The notes below the pieces were generated by a model. That model saw only the letters and a list, made by a program, of their open reading frames with translations. It was not told the origin of the DNA and ran no database searches. Positions 39,595-47,933 of a stretch of DNA of 49,149 nt are shown one piece after another. Position 1 is the first letter of the stretch; each line of letters starts with the position of its first letter. The stretch is from assembly GCA_020053355.1 (NCBI GenBank), contig JAGVNI010000005.1, positions 1-49,149 of the forward strand, in the 5' to 3' direction. Source of the DNA: an archaeon (GTDB taxonomy: Archaea; Micrarchaeota; Micrarchaeia; Anstonellales; Bilamarchaeaceae). Position numbers and translations under genes: made by a program.

Positions 39595-40806
39595 TTATGC
39601 CAGAAGGTTCGGAGCGAACAGCAGGAGGATGCCGAGGAGCAGCATGACCGCGCCGCCGATTATCTTGCAGTACCTGGCATATTTTTCGCCGGTGTTGCTC
39701 ATTATCAGCAGCGCAGAGCCGAATACTAACAGGTCATCAAGCATGAAGAAGACGTCGTAGAGAAGGATGTATGCGTAATATTGCCATGCAGGAAGGTCGT
39801 TAAGGGCAAGAACCTGGGTGAAAACCGCGGGTATCGCCGATGAGCAGACGAATTCTATGGAATTTATCGTGAATGCGAGGAACACGATGCCTCCGAAAGT
39901 CACCCACGTGAGCGGGGCGGCGACAAGCGCTCTCATCCTTGCGGTAAGCTTTTTCTTATCGTCGGCACCCGTAACTTTGCATACCATCGCCCCTTTCGTC
40001 TCCATGAATTCCTTGATGGAAAGGATTCCCCCGCCTAAAGCGATGAGGCCGATGAATATTGTCACCACGCGCACATAACCCAGGAAAAGGAAGGCGTTCA
40101 GCCAGGCGGTCATGAAAAGGAAGTATAGCGCCCCTGAAGAAAAGACGAACACGCCGACAATAAGCGCCAGCCGGCGCTTGTCGTTCAGGTTCATGAGAAG
40201 GCTGATGAGGTATACGAGGACCCACATCGCGCACGGGTTGAAGCCATCCACAAGGCCGAGCACTGCGGCGAGGATTGGAAGGGAGATTTTTGATATGTCG
40301 GTCCTTCCGAGGATAGGAAGGTCCATGCCCTGGGTCAGGAATTCGGATGATGTGGATGAGACGGGCTCGCCGCCGCATCCGTTTTCAATGCAGTTCTCCA
40401 CCGCGTCGCGTATCAGGGCGCCGGTCGTGTTTTCAGACTGGAACCCGACAAAAATCCGGTTCCCGATTATCGTCGTCGGAGTGCCAAGGTCTTCCGGGCC
40501 CATGCTGAAATTCTGCGCCATAATCAGCATCAGGCGCGATTCCGAAGGGACTGTGATGTCGTGCTTCACGATTACGATGCCGGGGCGCTCCAGGGCGAGT
40601 TTTTCATTGAAGGGCTCCTGGGCCGCGCAATGCGGGCATGTGGGCGAATAGAAGAAATGCACCGGAAGGACACCCGAGTAGTCCTGTGGGGCAGGCGCCG
40701 CGTATTCCGAAAGAAGGAGCGCGATGCCGATGACTGCGAGAATGACGAATAGCGCCCGGTTGAACGGACTGCCCATGAATCCGGATAATTCGCCCTGTAG
40801 TTTCAT
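39595..40806 (-). CDS. Fusion of a thioredoxin-like domain and a CcdA/DsbD-type membrane domain
   Basis: A 403-residue protein. After an N-terminal transmembrane helix (ALFVILAVIGIALLLSEYA) is a thioredoxin-fold domain with active site SPTCPHCAAQ and a cis-Pro loop GTPTTIIG, predicted to face outward. From about residue 165 follow six or more helices with DGFNPCAMWVLVYLI and FVCSSAIPAVFTQVLALN, the paired Cys of the CcdA/DsbD electron-transfer domain. The fusion could move electrons from cytoplasmic thioredoxin to the outer thioredoxin domain. The ATG ending at 40806 overlaps the DUF6390 stop (ATGA). Confidence 0.87.
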   Translation of the reverse strand: MKLQGELSGFMGSPFNRALFVILAVIGIALLLSEYAAPAPQDYSGVLPVHFFYSPTCPHCAAQEPFNEKLALERPGIVIVKHDITVPSESRLMLIMAQNFSMGPEDLGTPTTIIGNRIFVGFQSENTTGALIRDAVENCIENGCGGEPVSSTSSEFLTQGMDLPILGRTDISKISLPILAAVLGLVDGFNPCAMWVLVYLISLLMNLNDKRRLALIVGVFVFSSGALYFLFMTAWLNAFLFLGYVRVVTIFIGLIALGGGILSIKEFMETKGAMVCKVTGADDKKKLTARMRALVAAPLTWVTFGGIVFLAFTINSIEFVCSSAIPAVFTQVLALNDLPAWQYYAYILLYDVFFMLDDLLVFGSALLIMSNTGEKYARYCKIIGGAVMLLLGILLLFAPNLLA

Positions 40807-41546
40807 CTGCCCCACCGCCGTGCCACGCCCGAATCGTTGATTGCGCGGATGTTCTTAATGGTGTACTCCTTCAAAAGACGCTCGTTTTTTTGTGAGAGCG
40901 ACTCTATCGCCATCCCCCAGTGCACCGAGAGGGCATCGCCTTTTTCCACATCAGGCAGGAAGCGCATCCCGCCCCGCGACAGCGATACGGCAGACTTTTT
41001 CGGCTTGATGATGAAGCCGCTATCATAGCCGATTGAATCGCGCATGACGATTGCGGAATCCCCGGATACCGAGCGCACTTTTCCGGAAGTGATGCAGCAG
41101 GAATCGAAATTGCGTATTGTGCGCGGAACGGCGCGGCTGACGAAATTGATATAGAGGACGTTGAAGCTGTGGTGCGGGAGTATCCCTTCCGGAAGATGAG
41201 CGCATAGTTTTCTGGCCCTTGCGGCCTGCTCCCCTTTCATGAGGTCTTTTGCTATGAATTTGCGCAATGCGCCGGGGCGGACGGATTCGAGGAGGCGGTT
41301 TCCAATCCAGAACGCCCTCACGACCTCCTTGTCGAACGGATTAAGGCCGTTTTCCCTTGCTATCAAGGAGAGGTATGCGTGATGGGCTTGGAAGCGGCAT
41401 AGCTCGATGCGCAAATCACCGGCTCCGGCTTTCCCGCGCGAATATTCCAGCAGGACGCTGTGAAACGAGCCCTTGCCGCAGTAGCCGAGGCGGTTGGGAG
41501 GGAATGCGTAGCGTGCAGCGAGCTCAGAGCCGTCCATCCGCATCAT
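40803..41546 (-). CDS. DUF6390-like protein, hydrogenase-associated
   Basis: A 247-residue protein with ELAARYAFPPNRLGYCGKGS near the N-terminus and LPEGILPHHSFNVLYINF mid-way. From memory these match DUF6390 (ARYAYPPNxLGYCGP, PHHSFHV), a family found beside [NiFe]-hydrogenase genes in bacteria; I could not verify this by search. The conserved Cys and HH pair suggest metal or cofactor handling. It overlaps both neighbours by ATGA (EamA transporter upstream, thioredoxin-CcdA downstream) and is divergent from the hydrogenase genes, which supports a maturation or assembly role by inference. Confidence 0.7.
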   Translation of the reverse strand: MMRMDGSELAARYAFPPNRLGYCGKGSFHSVLLEYSRGKAGAGDLRIELCRFQAHHAYLSLIARENGLNPFDKEVVRAFWIGNRLLESVRPGALRKFIAKDLMKGEQAARARKLCAHLPEGILPHHSFNVLYINFVSRAVPRTIRNFDSCCITSGKVRSVSGDSAIVMRDSIGYDSGFIIKPKKSAVSLSRGGMRFLPDVEKGDALSVHWGMAIESLSQKNERLLKEYTIKNIRAINDSGVARRWGR

Positions 41547-42463
41547 GCCCGCAATTGCACTCCAGCGCTCGGTGCGGCGGAGCGCATCGCTTCCGATATT
41601 CCGGCTGCCACCAAAGCGACGCCAAGAAGGATGAAGAGGAGCCCGGCGCCTTCAGCAGGTGTTACCGCCTTGCCAAGGAACGCCGCCTCGAGCGCGACCG
41701 TGACCAGCCCTCCGAGAGCGAAGATGCTAGCGGCCTTAAGAAGCGGGAGGTGCCTGAGACAGGCATACCAGCTCATGAGGAAAGCCCCGAGGAGAAGGGA
41801 TGTGAGGGCGAGCCATTCGAACGCTTGCGCGCTGATATCGGACAGCGTCCCGAGCGAGCCGGTCGAAAAGAGGAACGACATAAGAACCAGTGAGCCGAAA
41901 AACATCCTCGACGCCATGACCGCGCGGGGGTGCACATCGGACATGACCTTGCGGGACAACGCGTATTCAACGGACCAGAGCGCCGTCGCGCCGAGCACGA
42001 GGAGCGGCCCGGGGCCTAATGCTACATCGCCCGAAACGAGCAGCGCGTTGCCGATTAGGATGATGAATCCTGCCGCGACATCCCTTGGCTCCGGCTTCTC
42101 CTTAAGGATGAAGTATCCAGTGATTGCGGCGAAGATGAAGAGCGAGCGGAAAATGAAGGAGCTGACAGCGGCTCCTCCGAGTTTCAGACCCCAGAAGAAC
42201 ATCACAAACGGCACGCTCCCGCCCACGATGCCTATCAGGGCGAGCATCCCCCACTGCCTCTTTGAAAGCGAGCGGAAGTGCCTGTATTCCGAGAACGCGA
42301 ATATTATAGCGGCGAGGAACACGAATGCGCCAAGATTCTTGATCAGGGTGTATGCAAGCGGGTCCGCAAGCTTGATTGCGATCCCATTGATGAACACCGA
42401 AACGCCGCTTACAACGGCGGCTATGAGCGCGAGAGCGACTCCTTTGCGCATGCTGTCATCCAT
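41543..42463 (-). CDS. DMT superfamily (EamA) transporter
   Basis: A 306-residue protein with 10 transmembrane segments in two EamA repeats (ALALIAAVVSGVSVFINGIA; GPGPLLVLGATALWSVEYAL). No substrate motif is seen. The ATG ending at 42463 fits a TATA (about 42486-42493) that also serves the divergent hydrogenase genes; the longer reading from 42640 would run across that promoter and into the hydrogenase coding region. First gene of the operon with DUF6390 and the thioredoxin-CcdA fusion. Confidence 0.85.
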   Translation of the reverse strand: MDDSMRKGVALALIAAVVSGVSVFINGIAIKLADPLAYTLIKNLGAFVFLAAIIFAFSEYRHFRSLSKRQWGMLALIGIVGGSVPFVMFFWGLKLGGAAVSSFIFRSLFIFAAITGYFILKEKPEPRDVAAGFIILIGNALLVSGDVALGPGPLLVLGATALWSVEYALSRKVMSDVHPRAVMASRMFFGSLVLMSFLFSTGSLGTLSDISAQAFEWLALTSLLLGAFLMSWYACLRHLPLLKAASIFALGGLVTVALEAAFLGKAVTPAEGAGLLFILLGVALVAAGISEAMRSAAPSAGVQLRA

Positions 42464-42485
42464 GGGTGTGGGATAGGACGGGAAA

Positions 42486-42493
42486 ATATTAAA
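42486..42493. promoter_or_regulatory. Bidirectional TATA element, EamA operon (-) and hydrogenase operon (+)
   Basis: AATATTAA is nearly symmetric and sits about 26 nt from both the minus-strand ATG ending at 42463 and the plus-strand ATG at 42518. It may coordinate the two operons. Confidence 0.55.
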
Positions 42494-42517
42494 GGATGAG
42501 GGTTGGATATGTGGGCA

Positions 42518-43033
42518 ATGGGAAAGAAGCTGCGGATAGGCTGGTTCACGTTCACGTGCTGCGAGGACAGCTCGATAATTTTCGTGGAGATGATGAACCG
42601 GCATTTTTTCGAATGGAAGGAGCTCCTCGATTTCCGGCACTGCAAGATGCTCAAGTCGAAGAACGCATTTGACCAGTTCGACGTGGCTTTTGTCGAAGGC
42701 GCGATTTCAAACGACCGCGACAAGGCGAAGCTTCTCGAGATACGCGGGAAAACGAAGTACCTGGTCGCCATAGGCTCGTGCGCGTGCACGGGCGGCCCGT
42801 CAGCGCAGAGGAACACGTTCCCCGAGCACCTGAAGGTGAAAATCGAGCCGTTCCTGAAGAAATGGGACCTGTATAAGGACGTTCTCCGCCTTGACCAGGT
42901 GGTCGTGGTCGACGACAAGGTCGACGGCTGCCCCATGGTTGAGCAGAAGTTCCTTGCGGTCCTTGACAAGTACCTGGTCGAATTCGGGGTGAAGAAGGCG
43001 GAGGCCAAGCTTCCCGGGACCAAAAGCGGATAG
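42518..43033 (+). CDS. [NiFe]-hydrogenase small (electron-transfer) subunit, group 3-like
   Basis: A 171-residue subunit carrying only the proximal iron-sulfur domain. It begins GKKLRIGWFTFTCCEDSSI, where adjacent Cys replace the usual CxxC, then IGSCACTGGP and VDGCPMVEQKF supply the other ligands. The short length, with no extra ferredoxin-like domain, fits cytoplasmic group 3 hydrogenases. The ATG at 42518 fits the TATA spacing; 42509 is an alternative. The large subunit follows after 12 nt. Electron partner unknown, possibly the flavoprotein at 46126. Confidence 0.86.
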   Translation: MGKKLRIGWFTFTCCEDSSIIFVEMMNRHFFEWKELLDFRHCKMLKSKNAFDQFDVAFVEGAISNDRDKAKLLEIRGKTKYLVAIGSCACTGGPSAQRNTFPEHLKVKIEPFLKKWDLYKDVLRLDQVVVVDDKVDGCPMVEQKFLAVLDKYLVEFGVKKAEAKLPGTKSG

Positions 43034-43045
43034 GAGAGGGGACAC

Positions 43046-44338
43046 ATGCACAAGCAAAGCTTTGACATAACGATAAAGAACCTGAGCAAAATCGAGGGGC
43101 ATACCGACCTGGACGTAGTGGTCAAGGACGGGAAGGTGACCAGCGCCAAACTGAGGATTGACGAGAACAAGAGGTTTTTCACGACCGCGGCGATTGGAAA
43201 GCCAGCCCTCGGAATCCACCAGGTAGTATCCAGGATATGCGGCACGTGCTCGATTGCCCACCTGATGTGCTGCATCAAGTGCGTGGAGAACGCGTTTTCC
43301 GTCCAGCCCTCAGAGCAGACGGTCAAATTGAGGGACCTGCTCTTATACGGGCTGAACATCAGGGACCACGCCATGCACCTCTACCTGTTCTGCCTGCCGG
43401 ACATATTCGGGAAGGATTCCGTCCTGGATTTCGCCGATACTGGATACGAGCACGACCTCGTGCACAAGGCTTTCGACGTGAAAGGCGCGGGGAACGACCT
43501 GTGCGTCCTTGTCGGCGGGAGGGCGGTGCATTCGCCGTTTCCCCAGGTCGGCGGCTTCATGAAAATCCCGAAGAAGGAGGATGCGAAAAGAATCGCGAAG
43601 CGCCTCCGGGAGATACGCGGCTCCGCAATCGAGTTCGTGGACATCTTCCTGAAGAAGGATTTCAAGTTCTATTCGGAGACGATGTATATCTCGCTCCGCA
43701 ATGACAGGTTCAGCTACCAGGACGGCGACCTTACGACGTCAGATGGCCTGTGCGTCGGCCATGCCAATTTCCGCGACCACTTGCAAAAATTTGTGGTGCC
43801 GTACTCCCAGGCCCCGGGATTCGAGTTCCGGGGGAGGCCGTACGTGGTGGGGGCGCTCGCCAGGATGAACATGAATCGGGACACCCTCCACCGCGACACG
43901 CGGAGGGACCTTGCCCGCGCGCTGGCCGTTTTCCCGTCCGACAACATATTCCACAATAACCTGGCCCAGGCAATCGAGATAGTCCACTGCATCGATTCCT
44001 CCATCGAACTGCTTGAGGCGATGGAATTCGTTGAGGAGCCGAGGCTTGTGATAAAGCCGAAAAAGTCCGAGGGCATAGGGGTGCTGGAAGCGCCGCGCGG
44101 GACGCTTTACTACCACCTGCACATCGATGACGATGGGAAGATTGAATTCGCGGACCTGGTGATACCGACGTCGCAGAACCAGATAAAGATGGACAAGGAT
44201 ATCGGCGCGCTTGTCCAGGACAGGATGGACAAGGGCATGAAGAAGGAGGATTTGCCCCTTGAGATCGAGAAGCTCATCCGCGCCTACGACCCCTGCATGA
44301 GCTGCGCGACGCACTTTTTGAAAGTAAGGTGGAGATGA
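43046..44338 (+). CDS. [NiFe]-hydrogenase large (catalytic) subunit, group 3-like
   Basis: A 430-residue subunit. Both nickel-binding motifs are intact: L1 SRICGTC (about 61-67) and L2 DPCMSCATH (about 415-423). The N-terminal LSKIEGHTDLDVVV is the conserved family start. The sequence ends FLKVRWR, only seven residues after the His where maturation proteases cut, much shorter than the usual tail but near the short tails of group 3b enzymes. A protease gene lies at 45259. It oxidises or produces H2, presumably in the cytoplasm; acceptor not shown. Confidence 0.93.
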   Translation: MHKQSFDITIKNLSKIEGHTDLDVVVKDGKVTSAKLRIDENKRFFTTAAIGKPALGIHQVVSRICGTCSIAHLMCCIKCVENAFSVQPSEQTVKLRDLLLYGLNIRDHAMHLYLFCLPDIFGKDSVLDFADTGYEHDLVHKAFDVKGAGNDLCVLVGGRAVHSPFPQVGGFMKIPKKEDAKRIAKRLREIRGSAIEFVDIFLKKDFKFYSETMYISLRNDRFSYQDGDLTTSDGLCVGHANFRDHLQKFVVPYSQAPGFEFRGRPYVVGALARMNMNRDTLHRDTRRDLARALAVFPSDNIFHNNLAQAIEIVHCIDSSIELLEAMEFVEEPRLVIKPKKSEGIGVLEAPRGTLYYHLHIDDDGKIEFADLVIPTSQNQIKMDKDIGALVQDRMDKGMKKEDLPLEIEKLIRAYDPCMSCATHFLKVRWR

Positions 44339-44395
44339 TTTTCATTCTCCCCTGAAACAACCAGCCGCTTCGATAACTCCAAGGACGGTATCGCG

Positions 44396-45118
44396 CTATT
44401 TTTCTGGATCTATTAACATGAAAACCGCGCCAAGCAAGCTTCTCCTCCACAAAGCAAAATACAGCCCAAGATCCGCCTTCTCCAGCTCCTTCCTCCCCCG
44501 TATCCCCCCCTCTTCAATGAACCGTAGAGAATAGGCAATAAGCTCTTCATTAGAGGCCCAATTCCTAAGTTTCTTCTCAAGCCCCAATTCATCCAGCAGC
44601 TTCCTCCTTAACAGGGAAAAATACAATCCCGAATCCGCGTCAGCAAACTCCGCCCTCCCGCTTATGCCCTTCTCCGTAATGAATCTCCTTGCAAAACTAA
44701 CCAGCCCCTCGTCGCTCATTGAAGCCCAGTCCCGGTGTTTCTTCTCAAGCTCCAACGTATCAAGCAGCGTTCTTACGTTCAAAGCCTGATACAGCCCCGA
44801 ATCCGCCTTTGCCAGCTCGGTCCGGCCCAAAATCCCCTTTTCCGCAATGAATCTCATGGCAAACCGAGTCAATTCTTTATCACTAAATGACGCCCAATCC
44901 CTTACTTCGCCCCTCTTGTCTTCAAGCCCTAATTCGCCAAGCAGCTTCCTCCTCTGTAAAGTTCCATACAGGCCCCCGTCCGTCTTCGCCAACTCCGTCC
45001 TCCCGGTTATCCCCTCGCTGGCAAGTTTCCAGCTTGCATACCTGATGAGTTCACAATCCCCGAGGGCATTCCATTTCCTTGCTCCTCTTGCATTTAGCGG
45101 TATGATGCTCTGCACCAA
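44396..45118 (-). CDS. Protein of four tandem ~55-residue repeats
   Basis: A 240-residue protein made of four near-identical units. The consensus is roughly WASxSDEELxxFAxRFI, then EKGIxGRxELAKADSGLY, then xALxRRKLLDELGLEKK. Each unit looks like three helices with basic residues, similar to small repeats seen in mobile-element and homing-endonuclease-associated proteins; nucleic-acid binding is a guess. The coding sequence is more AT-rich and pyrimidine-biased than its neighbours, suggesting recent acquisition. No ATG is available: TTG 45118 or GTG 45115 follows a GGGGGGGATTTT stretch. Confidence 0.7.
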   Translation of the reverse strand: MVQSIIPLNARGARKWNALGDCELIRYASWKLASEGITGRTELAKTDGGLYGTLQRRKLLGELGLEDKRGEVRDWASFSDKELTRFAMRFIAEKGILGRTELAKADSGLYQALNVRTLLDTLELEKKHRDWASMSDEGLVSFARRFITEKGISGRAEFADADSGLYFSLLRRKLLDELGLEKKLRNWASNEELIAYSLRFIEEGGIRGRKELEKADLGLYFALWRRSLLGAVFMLIDPEK

Positions 45119-45238
45119 AATCCCCCCCAGGGATTCAGAGAGCCGCTTAGGGGTCTGCTCAATCAGCCTAATGCAGAATCACCATAGTTAAGCATATAAC
45201 CACTTAATGCAACATATTAGATATAAAAATATAGGCGT

Positions 45239-45250
45239 CCCCTTCGGGGG
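45239..45250 (-). terminator. TTCG-type hairpin terminator after the hydrogenase protease gene
   Basis: CCCC-TTCG-GGGG (45239-45250) is followed on the minus strand by ATATTTTTATA, giving a compact stem-plus-U-tract terminator 9 nt after the protease stop. Confidence 0.6.
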
Positions 45251-45258
45251 GGTCAAAA

Positions 45259-45645
45259 TCAGATGATATTAGATATAATCCGTGAAGTTTCTTTCAATGC
45301 TTTGGTTAATGGGTAATCGGAAGGCACGGCGATAATCCGGACAGAATCTATCGCGCCCATTTTCTTAAGGAGCTTCAGCGTCAGCGCAAGGTCAAAATCG
45401 TGCATAGAGCAGGTTCTCCCCATCGCCAGGGCATCAAGGTCTTCGAGCAGGGCCACATCTTCCAAGCCAATCGCCGAATCGAGGATGACCAGGTCGCGGC
45501 CTTCCTGCTCCAGGTTCTCCGCAGCGTCGAACTCCTTGAATGCGAGTCCGGGGAATCTTCTTTGAAGCAGGGGCATAAGGCGCAGTGCAATCGAATCGGC
45601 ATCGACAAGGGGATTGCCGAAAACCAGTACCGTATGCGACTTCAT
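45259..45645 (-). CDS. Hydrogenase maturation protease (HycI/HybD family)
   Basis: A 128-residue protein starting MKSHTVLVFGNPLVDADSIA, the GNPLxxxDxxG-like motif whose Asp/Glu sense nickel in HybD/HycI proteases, then DLVILDSAIG and CSMHDFDLALTLKLLKKMG with the second conserved Asp/His. These enzymes trim the C-terminus of the large subunit once nickel is inserted. The ATG ending at 45645 fits a TATA (about 45667-45675) 26 nt away. It is separated from the large subunit gene by the repeat protein. Confidence 0.85.
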   Translation of the reverse strand: MKSHTVLVFGNPLVDADSIALRLMPLLQRRFPGLAFKEFDAAENLEQEGRDLVILDSAIGLEDVALLEDLDALAMGRTCSMHDFDLALTLKLLKKMGAIDSVRIIAVPSDYPLTKALKETSRIISNII

Positions 45646-45710
45646 GACATGGGACGCATCATTGCATGTTAAAAAAAAGATAGGATGAAGATAGGCTTGG
45701 GGTGGATTTG

Positions 45711-46115
45711 ATGAAATCATTGACCTTGGTGGCAGACGACCGCGTCGGACTGCTTATGGACATAGCGACCATTCTTGCGCAGGCGAAAATCAACATCGAA
45801 ACCGTGAATGCGGATGCGCATGCCGGAAAGGCCATCGTCATCATGACGCTCTCGGATGCCGAGAAGGGGAAGAAGGTGCTCGAGACGGCCGGCTATAAGA
45901 TAGAATCGACCGGCGCCTTGGTCATCGAGCTTGACGACAAGCCGGGTGAGCTCGGCAGGATCACTGCCCTGCTCAGCAAGGAAGGCATCAGCATCAGGAG
46001 CGTCCACACGATAGCAAAGGACGGCAAGAAGACGGTTTTGTCCCTGCGTGCCAGCGACCAGAAGAAGGCGGCAGCCCTGCTGAAGGAATGCCTTATCTCT
46101 TCTTCGGCTGACTGA
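45711..46115 (+). CDS. Tandem ACT-domain protein
   Basis: A 134-residue protein with two ACT domains: SLTLVADDRVGLLMDIATIL with INIETVNADA, and ALVIELDDKPGELGRITALL with ISIRSVHTIAKD. ACT domains bind amino acids or other small ligands and regulate enzymes. No catalytic or DNA-binding part is fused, so it must act through a partner. The ATG at 45711 follows GGGTGG. It is divergent from the hydrogenase protease gene with an AT-rich shared upstream region. Confidence 0.88.
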   Translation: MKSLTLVADDRVGLLMDIATILAQAKINIETVNADAHAGKAIVIMTLSDAEKGKKVLETAGYKIESTGALVIELDDKPGELGRITALLSKEGISIRSVHTIAKDGKKTVLSLRASDQKKAAALLKECLISSSAD

Positions 46116-46125
46116 TGGGAAAAAT

Positions 46126-46824
46126 TCAGCCCCAGCCTTCCAGCCTGAGCCGTTTCGGGTCGACTGAAAGCATGGAAAGGCAATCGCGGACAGCCTTGAC
46201 CAAGCCTGGCGGGCCGCACACCCACCAGTCGAAATCCTTCGCTTCGGGCAGGTGCTTCGCTATCATTTCGTGGTTGAGCCGCCCGCACTCGCCGCGCCAC
46301 CCATCTGGCGCTTCCCGCGTCAGCGTCACAACGACCTTGATGCCGGTGTGCTTTTTCTGGAGGGCGTCAAGTTCATCGGAAAAAAGGACGTGGTCCTTCG
46401 TCCTTGTGCTATAGAAGAGCACGAAACGCCCCTGCAGATTCTTTTCTGCGATGACTCTTAGCATGCTCATGAAAGGCGAGATGCCCGTCCCCCCAGCAAC
46501 GAAAGCGGCATGCGGCTCGTTTCTATACACCATGTGCCCCGCAGGCCCTTCGATGCCAAGGATTTCACCGGCTTGGACTTTCGCCAGCCTGCCAGTCATC
46601 TGCCCGCCCACCATGTCTATGGCGAATTCAAGGTAGGGCGAATTTGGCGAGGATGCGATGGAATAAGGGCGCCTGATGACGCTGGCCCCCTGCGCGTCCA
46701 GGAAATGAAGGAACATGAACTGGCCCGGGGAATATGACGGGATTACACCCTCGAGGGGTATCATTCGGAAAACCCTCACATCGGGCACGGGGCTTGCTAC
46801 CGAGATTACATTATATTTTTGCAT
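46126..46824 (-). CDS. FAD/NAD(P)-binding oxidoreductase, ferredoxin-NADP reductase-like
   Basis: A 232-residue flavoprotein. The FAD-binding motif RRPYSIASSPNS (about 50-61) and NAD(P)-binding AFVAGGTGISPFMSMLRV and WWVCGPPGLVKAV are clear. It lacks the C-terminal Cys-rich [2Fe-2S] loop of hydrogenase diaphorase HydG, so it is closer to plain FNR. It may couple the hydrogenase or a ferredoxin to NAD(P)H; this is inferred from proximity. ATG 46824 is taken, with TTG 46836 as an alternative. Converges on the ACT gene. Confidence 0.88.
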   Translation of the reverse strand: MQKYNVISVASPVPDVRVFRMIPLEGVIPSYSPGQFMFLHFLDAQGASVIRRPYSIASSPNSPYLEFAIDMVGGQMTGRLAKVQAGEILGIEGPAGHMVYRNEPHAAFVAGGTGISPFMSMLRVIAEKNLQGRFVLFYSTRTKDHVLFSDELDALQKKHTGIKVVVTLTREAPDGWRGECGRLNHEMIAKHLPEAKDFDWWVCGPPGLVKAVRDCLSMLSVDPKRLRLEGWG

Positions 46825-46985
46825 TGCCAAGGTCAAACACCAGAATTGGGCGCGCTGCGCTTTCTTGCCTCTATTTTGCTAGATATTAAGCTAAATATTT
46901 AAAGATGTTCAACTGATAGACGTGCACCGGGCCATGCGCATATGCCGCCGAAGCCCCGGAAAGAAACACCCCAGGGAGATTGGCG

Positions 46986-47933
46986 ATGGTTCTCTGCATA
47001 ATCGCATTTTTCGTGTTCGCAGTCATGTCCATATTCTCGGCAAAATACAGGCCGCTGGCACGCGAGGGGCTGAAATGCGTCTTCAGGACGGTCACGTTCA
47101 AGCCATGCGATACCGGGCTGGATGACCGGATAAAGGCGGAGATGGTGGGCCGGGTGCTCAAATTCTCCCCGGGGGCGGCAAAGCTCCTAAACCGCCATTT
47201 CACTGCGTTCTCCTGGTTTTTCGTCCTGCTGACAATCGGCAGCCTCGCATATTCCTTGTTCGGATTCTATAATTTCTATTATTACGGCAACTGCGACGGG
47301 CCCGCCAGCACGAACGCCTGCGTCCTCAATCAGATAACGGGGGATTATGGCAGGTTCAGCGAACCGAAGGACCTTGTTTCCCCGGCATCGCTCGACGGCA
47401 TAACCGCGGGAAAACCGGGTGCGGCGAATACAATCGTGGAATTCGGATGCTTCACATGCCCGTATACCGCCAAAGCCGAGCCGGCCGTCCAGCAGATTCT
47501 CCAAGGATACAACGATTCAGTGTATTATGTTTTCAAGCCCTTCCCGCTCCCGGACCACAAGAACAGCTATGATGCGGCCAGGGCCGTCCTCTGCGCCAAT
47601 CGGCAGGGAAAGCAGTGGGAGCTGCGCGAGGAGATATTCCGCCAGCAGGAGGCCTGTTCCGTCGACGGCTCGATAGCTATTCGGGAGCTGGCGCGGGATT
47701 CTGGCCTGGACATGACCGCTTTCGATTCTTGCTTCGATAACAACGAGACGGGGGCCGAACTTGACCGGTACGTCCAGCAGGGCCAGGACGCGCATATCTA
47801 TGCGACGCCCACATTCTTCATAAACGGCAAGGCCGTAGTGGGGCCCAAAACGTTCGAGCAGTTCGAATGCGCATTGAAGAAGGATAAGAATATCCTCGAA
47901 GAGCTGGACTGCATGATAAAGGGGATGGGCTGA
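46986..47933 (+). CDS. Membrane-anchored DsbA-like thiol oxidoreductase
   Basis: A 315-residue protein. Two hydrophobic helices (LCIIAFFVFAVMSIFSAKY and WFFVLLTIGSLAYSLFGFY) frame a short basic cytoplasmic-like part with Cys residues (GLKCVFRTVTFKPCD). The outer domain has the redox site EFGCFTCPYTAKAEPAVQQI (CxxC), ASTNACVLN, and the cis-Pro loop YATPTFFINGKAVVGP of the DsbA/thioredoxin-4 family. It probably forms or isomerises disulfides outside the membrane. ATG 46986 follows GGAGAT. The stop overlaps the SufS start (TGATG). Confidence 0.88.
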   Translation: MVLCIIAFFVFAVMSIFSAKYRPLAREGLKCVFRTVTFKPCDTGLDDRIKAEMVGRVLKFSPGAAKLLNRHFTAFSWFFVLLTIGSLAYSLFGFYNFYYYGNCDGPASTNACVLNQITGDYGRFSEPKDLVSPASLDGITAGKPGAANTIVEFGCFTCPYTAKAEPAVQQILQGYNDSVYYVFKPFPLPDHKNSYDAARAVLCANRQGKQWELREEIFRQQEACSVDGSIAIRELARDSGLDMTAFDSCFDNNETGAELDRYVQQGQDAHIYATPTFFINGKAVVGPKTFEQFECALKKDKNILEELDCMIKGMG

